Shown piece after piece: positions 1 through 11,429 of a stretch of DNA of 64,000 nt. Position 1 is the stretch's first letter. The number at the start of each line of letters is the position of its first letter. The notes under the pieces are model-generated. The model was not told where the DNA came from. It ran no database searches and worked only from the letters and a program-made list of their open reading frames with translations. The stretch covers positions 868,001 to 932,000 of the forward strand of contig WHVD01000016.1 in assembly GCA_015178975.1 (NCBI GenBank), in the 5' to 3' direction. Made by a program: the position numbers and the translations under genes. The stretch comes from Hysterangium stoloniferum. Taxonomy: Eukaryota > Basidiomycota > Agaricomycetes > Hysterangiales > Hysterangiaceae.

Positions 1-515
1 GGAACTATCGGAAAGTAACCAGGAAGTTGGGAACTATTGGATAGGGTCAGGACATCGGCTTCAGCCTATGTGCTGCGCCTCTACGCAAACGCTCAAAGTC
101 CTTAATTTCAGAGGTGAGACTTACAATGGAAGATACGGATATTCAGAGTTCCGAAGAGTTCCGAATATCGAGCATACAGAAAGACGGGAGAAGGAATAAG
201 AAACTAAGTCGATATCAGATCTAAGGTAAAGTACAAATTCGCGGAAACTAATATAAGTCTACTCGTTATTGTACTACAAACTAAGACCATAATAAGATGG
301 AAATGGAAATGTTCTTAAAACGGAAATACAATAAGACACATTAGGGAGACAATATTCCGAAACAGGAATACAACAAACAAACGAGTGAATACTTGTCAAC
401 GGACAAATTACCAAATGTGGAACAAGGGAATAACACGGATGATACGGTAACCATGATGTTCCGTAGTCGGGGATTGGAAGTCAGATATTGAGACATCCGG
501 GAATGGGTCGTAACA
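1..515 (-). repeat. LTR B, minus orientation, cut by window edge
   Basis: This is a gypsy-type LTR ending ..GGTCGTAACA at 515. It matches the LTRs at 49579-50085 (same strand) and 48534-49498 (opposite strand), including the shared ttcagcctatgtgctg block near 50-75. The other end lies outside the window, so solo versus full-length cannot be decided. It abuts a Tc1 terminal repeat at 516, whose outer end is therefore missing. Confidence 0.75.
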
Positions 516-631
516 AATAACTCAAGAACTACTTTAACTACAGACCTGAAATTTGGTGGTTGGTTAGGTCTATATGTTATCTATATACCCTTAAAATATT
601 ATGACATAAGCATTTGTATTTCCCATGCTAT

Positions 632-1447
632 TGTTAGGATATGTACAGGGCAGGTCTCCAGAGAAACCCATGGAATATCCGGTAGGACTTGGCTTCAGCT
701 TATAGGCTGTGCCCTCACTAGATCGTGTTGTCCAATTTCAGACAGGTGGATGGGAATCCTGGGGAGTCTGGGTGGGGGTCGTGGGTTGAGGGGTCGTAGG
801 TTGGAGGTCATAGGTTGTGAGTCGAGATAGGTGAGAGAGATAGATGCACCGGAGCCCGTGGGCTCCAACTAGTGTGAGCGGTATAATTCAAGTAGGAGTT
901 TAGAGCAGAAAATGTATTAGATTACTGGGGGGAATCTAAGCTGATTTTCTGACTGGATTGTATGTACAACATCTGCCAGTTTAAATAGACCGTGGAGTGA
1001 ATGTCATACCAAATCCAGTAATGATGAAATGAAATGAGCAAAACATAAAACGGGAATAGTAAACACCAAATTGGTGTTAGGAATGGGATGGAACGGAGCG
1101 GAGTCTGAATGGTGACAAATCATAAACCATATCAGGAAATGGAGCGGAAGTGGAGTCTGAATTGTGACAGGTCATTTGACTAAAACGGGAATGGGGCTCT
1201 GTTAAAGAGGTGACAGGTTTTCTGAGTGGGGTCTGGTGACTGATGCGCAGGACGAGGTCAGAAATAGACAGAGACAGAGTCCGGTGGGTTTTCCGGTGAC
1301 TGAAACACAACGTAATGAAGACGAATGTAGATGAGTCTGACATATGGAGTCCGGTGGGAATTCTGGTAAACTGATAATGGGTGTGTATAGGGTGTGGGTG
1401 CGTATAAGTTAGTGCCCGGAGTCTGGGTGGGATTTCTGGTTGTAACA
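632..1447 (-). repeat. Solo LTR A with 5-bp target duplication
   Basis: The 816 bp unit starts TGTTAGGATATG and ends TTGTAACA, and is flanked on both sides by GCTAT (627-631 and 1448-1452). It belongs to the same family as the LTRs of gypsy-A at 27975-34317. Removing it restores a Tc1 terminal repeat that aligns with 45421-45540. It is minus-oriented, since the TATA-containing promoter half reads on the minus strand. Confidence 0.92.
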
Positions 1448-1634
1448 GCTATAAATAAAATAATGGCAAAATCACATTGGAAGGATTTTGTCTTGGTCAC
1501 ATGATTGGCACAAAACCTTATTGATTATCTGCAAATAAGGTTTTGTTTAATCATGTGACCTATCAAAATTAGATATATATATAACTGTTCACTTTCTAGT
1601 TCAACAACATCCCCACAACTCAACATTCTACACC

Positions 1635-2642
1635 ATGAAAGCTCTTACTCCTGCTCAGGTTAGCCACATTCTCACTTTGCTCAATAAGGGCAAGTCTGCT
1701 TCTCAGATCTCTGCAATCACTGGCAGAGGTCTGTCTACTACATTATATCCAAAATTCACTTTACCCATTGCCCATCACTTGCCAAAGCACCTGGTGGTTG
1801 TCCATACAAGCTTTCTCCCTCAGATATTCATTATTCCATCCAACAAATCACTTCTCAGAAGGCAGAACATGCCACTGAGGTCACCAAAATCCTTCAAAAT
1901 ATGACTGGAGAGTCCATTTCAGTGAAGACTGTTCATAGAGCACTCAAGAAGGCTGGAATGAGGGCTGTGATGAAGAGAAAAAGGCCTTTACTCACTAAGA
2001 GGCATAGGAAGGCAAGGATGAACTTTGCTCTGGCACACAAGGACTGGACTGTGGATGATTGTAAGAGGGTTGTTTGGTCAGATGAGACAAAAATCAATCA
2101 TTTGGGGTCAGATGGGAGGAAGGGTGTGGAAAAGGGCAGGAGAGAGGCTCAGTGATAGGGTGGTTGAGGGTACAGTCAAGTTTGGAGGAGGAAATCTGAT
2201 GTTGTGGGGCTGTATGTTGTGGGAAGGACCAGGATATTCCACCAAGATTGATGGAAGGATGGATGCTGACCTTTATGTTAGCATTCTGGAAGATGAACTT
2301 GAAGCAACCATGGAGTATTATGGCAAGAACACAGAAAATGTGGTCTTTCAGCAAGACAATGACCCCAAACACAAAAGCAAGAAGGTCTCCAATTGGTTTA
2401 AAGACAATGGATTTGTAGTCATGGTATGGCCACCTCAGTCTGCTGAGCTTAATCCAATTGAACACCTCTGGTATTACCTCAAAAAGAAGCTGGAAGAGTA
2501 TGAAGTGGCACCCAAGAGTATCCATGAGTTGTGGGAGAGGGTTCAGACAGAGTGGGAGAAGATCCCTGCCTCTACTTGTCAGAAATTGATAGAGAGTATG
2601 CCTAGAAGGGTTGAGGCCAAGGGAGGCTATACCAAGTACTAG
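1635..2642 (+). pseudogene. Tc1-like transposase, frameshifted
   Basis: The remnant is a DDE transposase of Tc1 type. An N-terminal helix-turn-helix start (MKALTPAQVSHIL, about 1635-1740) runs out of frame near 1740. A middle block (1901-2155) has SVKTVHRALKKAGM and the first catalytic Asp in VVWSDETKIN. The C-terminal block (2100-2642) carries QQDNDPKHKS with the second Asp and LNPIEHLW with the Glu. At least two frameshifts break it, so it is unlikely to make active protein. The paralogue at 45686-46704 has different lesions. Confidence 0.88.
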
Positions 2643-2880
2643 ATTGTTTGATTTGTGCTCTTTTTATACCAGGGACAAGACCCTTCCAATGTGATTTTGT
2701 AATTAATGTATTGATAGGGTGGGAAATACTAATGATTATGTCATAATATTTTAAGAGCATATAGATAACATATAGACCTAACCAACCACCAAATTTTAGG
2801 TCTGTATCTACAGTCATTCTTGAGTTATTCAAGAATCTTTGCACAACTAAAAATCATTGGAAGGGTTGTCCCTCACTGTA

Positions 2881-3220
2881 GTTCTTTAGTTCAAATATCA
2901 ACTTAGATTACCCCCTTTGTGTTTAAGCCCCTTTCCTTGCTGCTAATACTCTTGAGGATGTTGATGGCCAGCCACAACTCTTACCTCTGCAACCCTTAGC
3001 ATTTCAGCCTTCCAGTTGATTCAGCTAAGTATTGTCATCAGTCCCAAATTGTATGACTTGCTCTTCTCAAAATACCCAAGCACCCTAATAGTTCCTGCAA
3101 CACATAAGTTGAAGCCAAGCTCCACTTGTTTGTAGAATCAGACCTCCTAGTTAATTATGACATACCTGTCAGTCCTCTGACATCATTCCCCCTCTTGTCT
3201 TTAGACTTTAGATCTTAACA
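2881..3220 (+). repeat. LTR C fragment (5' LTR of a gypsy element)
   Basis: This is the 3' part of an LTR ending GATCTTAACA at 3220, similar to 51288-51647. It carries the predicted RNA start AGTTCAAATAT at 2888-2898 and the block ataagttgaagccaagctcc near 3105-3124 that is shared by several gypsy LTR families here. Tc1 element 1 abuts it at 2880, so the upstream promoter half is missing. Confidence 0.72.
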
Positions 3221-3222
3221 GT

Positions 3223-3233
3223 ATATTTGAACT
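3223..3233 (+). promoter_or_regulatory. Self-complementary primer-binding site of gypsy-C
   Basis: ATATTTGAACT lies two bases (GT) after the LTR end. It is the exact reverse complement of AGTTCAAATAT at 2888-2898 in the same LTR. Tf1/sushi-type elements prime reverse transcription with the first 11 nt of their own RNA, and this arrangement fits that mechanism. The same layout occurs in gypsy-A (33518-33528). Confidence 0.7.
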
Positions 3234-3424
3234 CAAGCTTGCAAGTTGTTATTCTCTAGTCATGGACAACCAAAACTAAAGACAAGAAGCTATCAGAAGG
3301 GTTACTCTCTATACCACTGATCAATAATATGTAGGATCCCTGCTAATGACACTCCCAGACTATGTCTCAAACATGAAAATCCCAGTGAGGCCACCATGGC
3401 CTCTCCCAGTTCCCCTGAGTCCTG

Positions 3425-5290
3425 GTGGTAGTATTTTCCAACATGCACCACCTCCCATTGATTCATACAATCCACAACAGCTCTTATCAAAGTAGTCCCC
3501 CCAGCAGCCCCTCTAGTTCTCATAGCAGTGGTCCTCCCAGTTCACACCACAATTTTGGTGGCAGACCTCCAAGTTCCAATCATAGTTCTCATTACAGCTC
3601 TGATCCTAGCTCTTACCATAATAGTCATGGTGGCAGTCCTCTGAGTTCTTCCCACCATAGCTCACATCATGGTTCTACATCTCATGGTTCTGGATTGAAT
3701 CCTGAACCCAGTCTCAGGACAGCACTCAAAGGGCTCACCACTTTCCTTGAAAACAATTGAGAGAAGGCTGGCTTGCATGCTGAGGTCAAGGAACCTGATG
3801 CTTTTCATGGAACTGACACTTCAAAGTTGTGGCCATTCCTTATGCAATGCAACCTCAACTTCAATGACTGGCCTGATGAATTCACCACTGACAGAAGCAA
3901 GGTTATATTCATTTTATCATTTCTTCAGGACACCACCATGAATTGGTTTGAACCAGGACTCAACAACCTTGACAAATATCAACCTGGCTGGTTCAACAAT
4001 TATTCATCCTTTGTCCGAGAACTCAGACTGAATTTTGGGCCCCATGATGCTGTCAGTGATATCAAAGCTGCTTTGGCCAATATCAAAATGAAGGATAACC
4101 AGTGGATCACCAAATATTGTTAGATATTGACAGTATATAGAAAACAGACAAGGTAAAGTTTGTATTTGTTAGGACTGGAAAACCCACTGGGACCCAGAAC
4201 CCATCCTAAAGATATCTGACTCTCTATATCATACAAACCAGCCACTGGACTCTGCCCAGACATTCCAGACCCCTTGTTCCCAATCCATCTTTGCCCATTT
4301 GACATCTGGTTCATTCAGTCTGCCCCTTGTTCTGAATCTATTTGACATCTGGTTTATTGTCTTATTGTATGCCTGTTATGTCTTTTTGTCTCTCTGGATA
4401 TGTAGTACAATAATCTACTAGTCTATAAAGTCTAGCTATTATCTGTACTTACAATCCAATCATAAAATCAACTTAGCTTTGACTTAGTATCTGCCTCAGT
4501 GTATTCTCAGAACCCACAGGTCTCCCATCTGCTCCTGTCCAAAGTTGGACAATGTGATCTTGTGAGGGCACAGCACATGTACATAAGCTGAAGCTAAGTC
4601 CTTCCCTGGAACTTCCACAGGCTTCCCCTGGAGACCCACCCATGAGCCCCATGCTTAACAGTATTATTACACTACTGTAACATACTATGTAGCCAAGCAT
4701 ATTCGAATATATGTATATGTACTATGTTAAAACAAAAAGTACATAGCAAGACCATGAGCACTCTCAACAGCTTGCAACACAATAACATATTTCAACAAAT
4801 ATATCATCTAGTTCAACTCTCTCTCCACTCTCATTGATTGGGGCAACTCCACCCTATGCCATAGGTTCTATTCCAGTCTTCTGTCTCATTTTAAGGAAGA
4901 CATTGGTCAAGGTGACAGCAAGCTGACCACTCTTATTGACATGTGTACATCAAGGCTCAGCAATGTGATGCTCATGATTGGGAGTGATGTGCTGAGGTCA
5001 ATTGTAAAACATCTTCAGACTGCCCAACTAAAAGCAACCAAGGCAATGAACAGGCATCCTCATCTACTGGTAACAATAACAACACTGGCAAACATTCCTT
5101 GAAGAAGTCCAAGAAGAAAAACAGGACTGACTTGACCTCCACTCTGGGGCAGTACATCCAACTCTGCAGTTCATTGATTCTTGCAATTCTTGTGGGAAGG
5201 GCTGCACAATATCTGTCTGGTGTGTTTTGAACACCAGGAGTGCACTGACTTGTTGTCTGGCACTAGGCTTTTTTTTAGCCACATTTTCCA
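3425..5290 (+). pseudogene. Gypsy gag remnant, interrupted by solo LTR D
   Basis: A Ser/His/Pro-rich N-terminal stretch (3440-3700) is followed, after a stop near 3760, by a Retrotrans_gag-like block at 3773-4117 (KEPDAFHGTDTSKLWPFLMQ, YSSFVRELRLNFG). That block aligns in order with the gag of gypsy-A. The reading continues at about 4810 after LTR D. A zinc-knuckle relic (CNSCGKGCTISVWC, about 5186-5227) has lost its histidine. A decayed protease start follows near 5280. Several stops and frameshifts make it a dead copy. Confidence 0.75.
4118..4797 (+). repeat. Solo LTR D with target duplication AATAT
   Basis: The 680 bp unit begins TGTTAGATATTG and ends TTTCAACA, with AATAT on both sides (4113-4117 and 4798-4802). 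It interrupts the gag block between NQWITKYC and FNSLSTLIDWG. A TATAAAG lies at about 4424 and a candidate RNA start about 34 nt downstream. The conserved gggcacagc..aagctgaagc block is at 4566-4602. Confidence 0.9.
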
Positions 5291-6138
5291 CTTTCATTGT
5301 TTATAATTCCACATCAACATTGCCTTGCATATCCAACTGAATCAAGGACATGGGTTCCAGACCTTGGATACAGTTCATGTAAGTCTTTATGTGTGTAAAG
5401 CATCACTCAGTTTGCAACCCCCTTTGATCATTCCTGAGTTGCAAAATCGACATTTTGTGTGCCATCACTTGTTGCACAGATTTCACTCTTTGCATACCAC
5501 CACTCATATTCCATCATCATTCTCATACATCATGTGAGACTTATCACTCATAAACAATTGACTTTCACTGCTGGCACAAAGGACTGTGCAGAATACTGAG
5601 TCAGGTCATGTTTGTCCCAGATTGCTATTTAGACATCACCATCTGCCATCACACTTCTCATAAAGGACCTTGGGATTGAGTGGGAACCAGAATTGCAGTA
5701 AGGGAGCTTGGCCTGGGAGGCTTGCTATTCACTGTTGAGGCATTTTGGTTCAGATTGGGAGTTGCTGAACTTCAAGGAGTGTCATCAACATTTCAATTAA
5801 AGGAGTGTGTTGAAATTTTGGTCATTCAGTAATAATCTCAACATGATGACACCTGTGGGTCTTAATATATTTCACATTAAAACTACATAGTCCTGGATAG
5901 TAGCTTAGTAATATCAATGCTTTTTGCTTGCATCCACAATGCACCGATGTATACCCTTCCTTTGCATCAACAAAACTTTCTAACTCAGACTAACAATATA
6001 TAATGCCTTTTGACACCAAATACTCATGTAGTAATTGTGGACTGTAGTGGATCCAAACAGATGTATCATATTCCAGCAGTTGTGTACCACTGTGGTGGGT
6101 CACCAATATATTCCATGCTAGGCTATGTATTTCTGTAC
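5291..6138. other. Decayed gypsy interior and unassigned AT-rich DNA
   Basis: The first part (to about 5540) still suggests gypsy protease (FSTFIVYNSTST, compare FSALIDSSSTHC in gypsy-A), with stops. No coding signal is seen from 5540 to 6138. A segment at 5898-5975 is a mutated copy of 13082-13150. Confidence 0.5.
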
Positions 6139-6143
6139 AGTAG

Positions 6144-6442
6144 TGTTGGAATAGTATATATACTAGACAGCTAGATAGCAGAAAGCAACCTCAGTGTTTG
6201 CATGCAGTAGTGGGGCTAAACAGCTGAGGTGCACTAGCTATAGATACTAAGCTTTTAAGCTTTTAAGGTATTAACATTCTATCTATGATCATATGTTGCA
6301 TATTATGGAGAGTAAAACAGGAAGTAACAAAATGGAAAGGTGTATATATTACATATATCGTGTGTACCTGCCTAGCTCGGTACTTTAGGTTAGGCTCCAA
6401 ATATAGCAGGAGTAAGACTATATCATGCTTGCTAATCCAACA
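6144..6442 (-). repeat. Copia-2 3' LTR
   Basis: A 299 bp LTR with TG..CA ends. On the minus strand it is preceded by the polypurine tract AGGGGGAG (6443-6450 on the plus strand as ctccccct). Confidence 0.88.
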
Positions 6443-6620
6443 CTCCCCCTCCTGTTGATAGTCCTAATTCAGAGGCAAAGTGCTTGGCTTTAGCAGATGG
6501 AAGTGCCTTGGTGAGCATGTCAGCAATCATATCATTGGTGGGGCAATAAACCAGGTGAATAGAACCATTTTCAACTATCCAGTGAATAAAATGGAAACAT
6601 ACATCAATGTGTTTGGTGTG
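6443..6620 (-). pseudogene. Copia-2 RNase H C-terminal piece
   Basis: The minus-strand translation gives THTKHIDVCFHFIHW..VYCPTNDMIADMLTKAL. This is the end of copia RNase H, cut off from the rest of copia-2 pol by the copia-1 insertion at 6621. The stretch corresponding to roughly 70 residues before it was lost at the insertion. Confidence 0.75.
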
Positions 6621-6930
6621 TGTTGAGTAGGAGACAAGAATTTGGAAGGGTAGAGTCTAAACACGAATCTCAGTGAGTGAGTGAATGACTTTCACTGAGG
6701 TACATGGCAAATTTCGTCTTCTTTTATTTACTTTGTAATTATTTAGGGGAGTCTTTAGGAGAGTAAAAAGGAGAAATTTAGATACTCGAAGTTTCTAGCC
6801 AATTGCATCATTAAGGAGAAATAAGGAGTTAGTTCCCCTTATGGCATTATGGTATATGCACATACATTTGACATTGCAGATTCAATCGCGATTCACGATC
6901 TCAATTTATATGAAGACTTGATTACTAACA
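6621..6930 (-). repeat. Copia-1 3' LTR
   Basis: The unit begins TGTTGAGTAGGAG and ends TTACTAACA. It lies between copia-2 RNase H sequence and the copia-1 polypurine tract. Confidence 0.78.
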
Positions 6931-9690
6931 CTTCCCCTCAAGTCGAGTTTTGATAAGACCGAGTTTTGATGTAAAATAGATGAGCTTTGGGCGAGGTAAA
7001 GCTTTGGTGAATATGTCTGCTGTCATATCTTCGGTAGGACAATATGCGAGCGTAACTGTGCCATTTTCCACAATTTTGTATATGAATTTGTATCGTATAT
7101 CAATGTGCTTTGTTCGTCCTTGAAATCTATTATTCTTCGATATGATAATAGCAGCTTGATTGTCGCAATGGAGTGTGATTGATTTGGTGAATGGATGAAA
7201 GACTTCATTCATGAATTTGCGAATCCAGCATGCCTCTTTGATGGCATATGTGGCTGCTACGAATTCAGCTTCAGTGCTAGATAAAATTATGAGCCTTTGT
7301 TTGTTTGAACTCCAAGAGAATGCTCCACCATTTAATAGAAAACAATAGCCTGACATCGAATGTCGATCTGGTTGTTGTCCCCAATCCGCATCTGTATACC
7401 CCATTATACCACTCTCATTTCTTCCCAATGTTAATTTGAAGTCTCGTGTTCCCTTCAAATATTTTAGTACTCTTTTCATTGCTTCCCAATGTACTCGTCC
7501 TGGATTCTCCATAAATTGAGATAAAATAGATACTGCAAAAGCAATATCTGGTCTTGTACCCATTGTGGCCCACATTAGTGAACCAATGGCTTCACGAGTG
7601 CAACTGGGGCTGCATCTTGTAAATTGAATCGTTTGATAATTAGGTCGATATATGCAGTTTGTCCAAATGAGATTGTATGCGCTTTTATATTGTATTTGAC
7701 CTCTATGTTCAGTAACCAATGTAGTTCACCCATATCCTTCATTTTGAAATGTGATTTGAATTGCTCCTTTGTTTGAATTATTCCTTCATTCGTATTTGCA
7801 GTGAGGGTGAGATCATCCACAGCTACTGCAATAATTATAATACTGTGTTCCACTTGTTTGTAGAATACGGCTGGATCAGATAATGAGCAAGTAAATCCCA
7901 ATTTGAGGACTTTTGATGCTGGACCTTGAGGAAATCCTGGTGGTTGGTGCATATACACCATTTCCGTAAGCTTTGCATTCAAGTATGCATTATTAACGTC
8001 CATTTGCTCTATAGACCAACTGTTCTGGGCTGCTATGCCTGTGATGAGCCTTAGTGAAGCTAGACAAACAATGGGAGAAAATGTCTCTTCATAGTCCATC
8101 CCGAATACTTGTGTAAAGCCTTGGGCTATGAGTTGGGCCTTGTATGTTGTGATATTTCTATTCACATGGCATTTTATTCTTAGCATCCATTTAGAACTGA
8201 CTATATTGACTCCTTTGGGTTTATCAATGAGTTCCCAGGTACCCAAATCGTGTAAGGCCTTCAATTCCTTTAGAAATGCCGGCTTCCACAATGGCCAATC
8301 GTCTCCTCTCATAGCCTCTTCCACTGTAGCTGGCACTCCTTCCTGAAGGTTTGCAACCATCTCTATCATTTCCAATCTCTCACTGTCCATCCTGTCTGTA
8401 AAGTCCATCCACTCTGATGGGGCTGTATGTGTCTGTATACGAGATGTTTTTATTGACCATAATTGGTGGCTCACTTGGACTGTCTTCCCATAAAATTGAG
8501 TCTTCATCAAAACCGTTTTTGTCTTCCAAAATAATGCAGGTAGCTTTTCCAAGCTCTTCTGGTACTTGCAGTTTTGGAGAGAATTCGATCTGACTAGAGC
8601 CTGTGGTACTTTACCCTTGTCTGAGACGGTGCATATAATCAGATGGAAATCTGGTTCTTGTACTTCGTCTCAGTTGTTCTTGAGGCAAGGATTCTGTGGT
8701 TTCTGGTAGTTCTGGAATGCTAATTTGAGGTGATTCGGGTTATGGTATGTCCATGGGCATTTGAGGAAGTATCTTGTATGTTTTGTGTTCTAAATCTCTT
8801 CCTGATACGAGTATAGGAACCCCAGTTTGCTTGGGGAATGCTACGTTTTGTTCTACCATTAGGGTTCATTTTTCTGGCCAATATATATGATGTCCTTCAC
8901 TGTTAAAGCTATACCCGACCCAGTGGCCCTCTTTTGCCTTGGGTCCTAGTTTACCTCCCTCTGGCTCCATCCTCACGTATACAGTCTCTCCCTATTCCGG
9001 TAAGTCCCTTAGATTTGGCTTCTTGTTATGAACTAGCTCGTATGGTGTTTTTCCATCGAGAGCTGATCTTGCTGTCCTATTCTTCGGATATACTGCATGT
9101 TGTATGCACTCGCCCCATAGGAACTTGGGCAGATTGGCAGCAATGAGCATTGACCGGGTGTGTTCGACTAATGTTCGATTTAGTCTTTCTGCGACACCAT
9201 TCTGTTGGGAAGTATCATGAATGGTTAATTGTTGGAGGGTTCCACGTAAGGATAGATAGTCTTTAAACTCATTAGATGTGTATTCACCTCCATTGTCTGA
9301 TTGTAACTTCTTAATTGTAGTGTCCCTTTGTTGATTTAAGAATGCCTCGTATGCTTTGTACTTTTGGAATGCTTCTCCCTTTGTTTTCATCAGGTAGGTT
9401 CTTGTTTCCCTTGTGAAATCATCAGTGAATGATATGTACCACCTACAGCCTCCAATAGTTTGAACTTCGGATGGCCCCCATACATTGGTGTGTATCTTTT
9501 GGCCTTGAGATTTGGCTCATTCTGATTTCCGGACTTTTGGGATTGGCTACTGAGTAATCTTTCCTTTGATACAGGCTTCACAAAACTCAATAGGCTTTGA
9601 GTGATCTAGTGTTATTCCTTTGATTGCCCCATTTTCAACCATTTGCTTCACAGCAGCTGGTGCTATGTGTCCCATACGTGTATGCCATCA
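6931..9690 (-). pseudogene. Copia-1 pol remnant (integrase, RT, RNase H)
   Basis: Minus-strand order: pre-integrase (about 9690-9540), integrase core with SDNGGEY and NGVAERLNRT (8992-9390), linker, reverse transcriptase (7575-8552) with the VAVDDL active-site region, then RNase H (6937-7660) with YTDADW, STEAEF and CDNQAA. Frameshifts lie near 9390 and 7590. About 30 residues are missing in frame where SKVL joins KLGFTCSLSD in the RT. The RNase H part reads open to its stop at 6925. Confidence 0.85.
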
Positions 9691-9695
9691 ACATT

Positions 9696-10764
9696 GGTGT
9701 GACCAGTGAGTTTGCCTCCATTTTCATGCTTTCCATACATATGTTAACCACAACTCCTTCGTGCCCTGTAAATAGTGAAAGATCCTCTTTACTGCTTCCC
9801 AATGGGTATGGCCTGGGTTGGTTGAAAAATGTGAGACAACTTGGACAGCAAAGGTGATATCTGGGTGCATTCCCAAGGAAGCATACATCAATGAGCCAAC
9901 TGCTTCATGGTATGGGATGTGACATATGCTGGCAGTTTCGAGAGTGGTGGAAGGGTTTTGGGATGTGGACAAGTGAATGTTCAGGTCCATAGGGGTGGGG
10001 ACAGGTTTGAGGTCCTTGAGATTGTATCGATGCAGGATGGAGTCAATATACAATCATTGGGATATTTTCAAGGTGTGTCTGTCACATTCTTGACTGATTT
10101 TGATTCCTAATAACCAGTGTAGTTCACCCAGATCCATGATTTTGACATGCATGGTGACATTGTGTTTGAAGGCCACGATCATGTCAAATGAGTCTGAAGC
10201 AATCGTACAATCATCAACATGCACGAGCAATCATCAGTGTTCTGTTTTTCCTACAATAAAATACTGCCTGATCAATGTCACTTCAACTGAATCCGATACT
10301 TTCCATGATTTCCACAAGTTTCTGATACCATCAGTGACCTGATTGCTTCAAACTGTATAAGGTTTTTAAGAGGTGGAATACCTTATTGGAGTTGGAAGTA
10401 CTGTAGCCAGGAGGTTGTTTCATGTATATTTGCTCTTTGCTGCTAAGTTTTCCATTTAGATATGCACCTTTTATGTCAATTTGATGTAGCTCCAAGTTCA
10501 GTTCAGCCACCATTGCAAGTACAGTGTGGATTGAAGCAAGTTTGGCCACAGGTGCAAAAGTGTTGAAGTAGTCGACTCCTGGTACCTGTGAGAAACCTTG
10601 TGCCACCAATCAAGCTTTATATCTGACAACATTTCCTGTAGTGTCCTTTTTGGCACAAAACCCATTTTGACTCCACAACATTTGCTCCTTTGGGTGCATC
10701 CACTAATTCCCATGTTCCAGCTTCCTTCAATGTTGCCAGTTCCTCCAAGATTTGGTCCCCACAC
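9696..10764 (-). pseudogene. Copia-2 reverse transcriptase and start of RNase H
   Basis: The minus-strand blocks DYFNTFAPVAKLASIH, IDIKGAYLNGKL and LHLLKTLYSLKQSG (10331-10609) and PYHEAVGSLMYASLGMHPDITFAV (9724-10053) are copia RT and the RT/RNase H link. The catalytic-Asp region near 10200-10250 is out of frame. Integrase start FGDKIHTDVWGPNL (about 10740-10790) is fused directly to the RT leader, so the integrase core is gone. Confidence 0.82.
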
Positions 10765-11390
10765 ATCAGTATGAATTTTATCACCAAATCTTACTGCTCA
10801 ATTTCCTTGATGAACTTTGGTAACAGGTTTTCATGTAGCCTTTGCATAAATGCAAGATTTGCAGAAGAATGGATCTCCATCTGATGTTGTTTTGAGCCAT
10901 AGACCTGTTACAAAACCATTTTCAACTAGGCATTTTGCCACATCTGGTACTATATGGCCCATTCGGCAGTGGAGTTTGTCAATGGTGAGTTGCACCTCTG
11001 CCAAGTTTGCAGAGTCAGTTTCACTGACATTCCAGTACAATCCCTTCTTGGTTTTAGGAATTTCATCAACTGTTTTGCCATCAGCATCTTGAATTATGCA
11101 TTTGTTACCTCCGAAAGTAATGGTATAACCTTTTTCCTTGAGTTGGCCAACTGATATGAGGGTGTATCCCACCTCTGGGGAATATAGTACTTCAGTAAGG
11201 TGTAGCTTGGATGACTCGGAACCATTTGGTAAGTTGATAATTAACTCTCCCTTTCCAGTGGCCTGAAATTTTTGTTTATTTGCAGCCTTAAAAACTTGCG
11301 GTGGGATTTTTGTGAAGTTCTGGAGCTCGTCACAGTATGGTGTTACTAAATGTGAGCATCCAGAGTCTACCAGCTCAGTTCACATTTCAG
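10765..11390 (-). pseudogene. Copia-2 protease and pre-integrase region
   Basis: Minus-strand ELVDSGCSHLVTPYC (about 11340-11385) carries an intact aspartic protease DSG motif. It is followed by SPEVGYTLISVGQLKEKGY and a His/Cys pre-integrase region, RMGHIVPDVAKC..FFCKSCIYAKA (10831-11172). A stop follows at about 10830. Confidence 0.82.
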
Positions 11391-11429
11391 TGGTATCAGC
11401 ATTGGATATGGTGGCATCAGCAAATTTAA

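Larger units (their letters stand above)
516..2880 (+). mobile_element. Tc1/mariner-like element 1, 5' end truncated, with nested solo LTR
   Basis: The right end reads ..TTGTCCCTCACTGTA at 2880, the inverse of the TACAGTGAGGGACAA left end of the intact relative at 45333. The long terminal inverted repeat (about 230 bp in the relative) is recognisable at 516-631 plus 1448-1540 and again at 2655-2880. LTR B replaced the outer left tip and solo LTR A (632-1447) sits inside the left repeat. Tc1-like elements move by cut and paste into TA; the right flank ends in TA. Confidence 0.8.
6621..9695 (-). mobile_element. Copia-1: 5'-truncated copia element inside copia-2
   Basis: A 310 bp 3' LTR (6621-6930), polypurine tract (6931-6940 as cttcccctca) and pol are present on the minus strand. 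The left half (5' LTR, gag, protease) is absent. The copy starts abruptly in the pre-integrase zinc region (RMGHIAPAAVKQM, about 9690). No second LTR and no clear target duplication were found, so it is a truncated insertion or a recombination product. Confidence 0.75.

Noticed and set aside
2094-2525. Minus-strand open frame of 143 residues
   Set aside because: Exact antisense of the Tc1 transposase catalytic domain.
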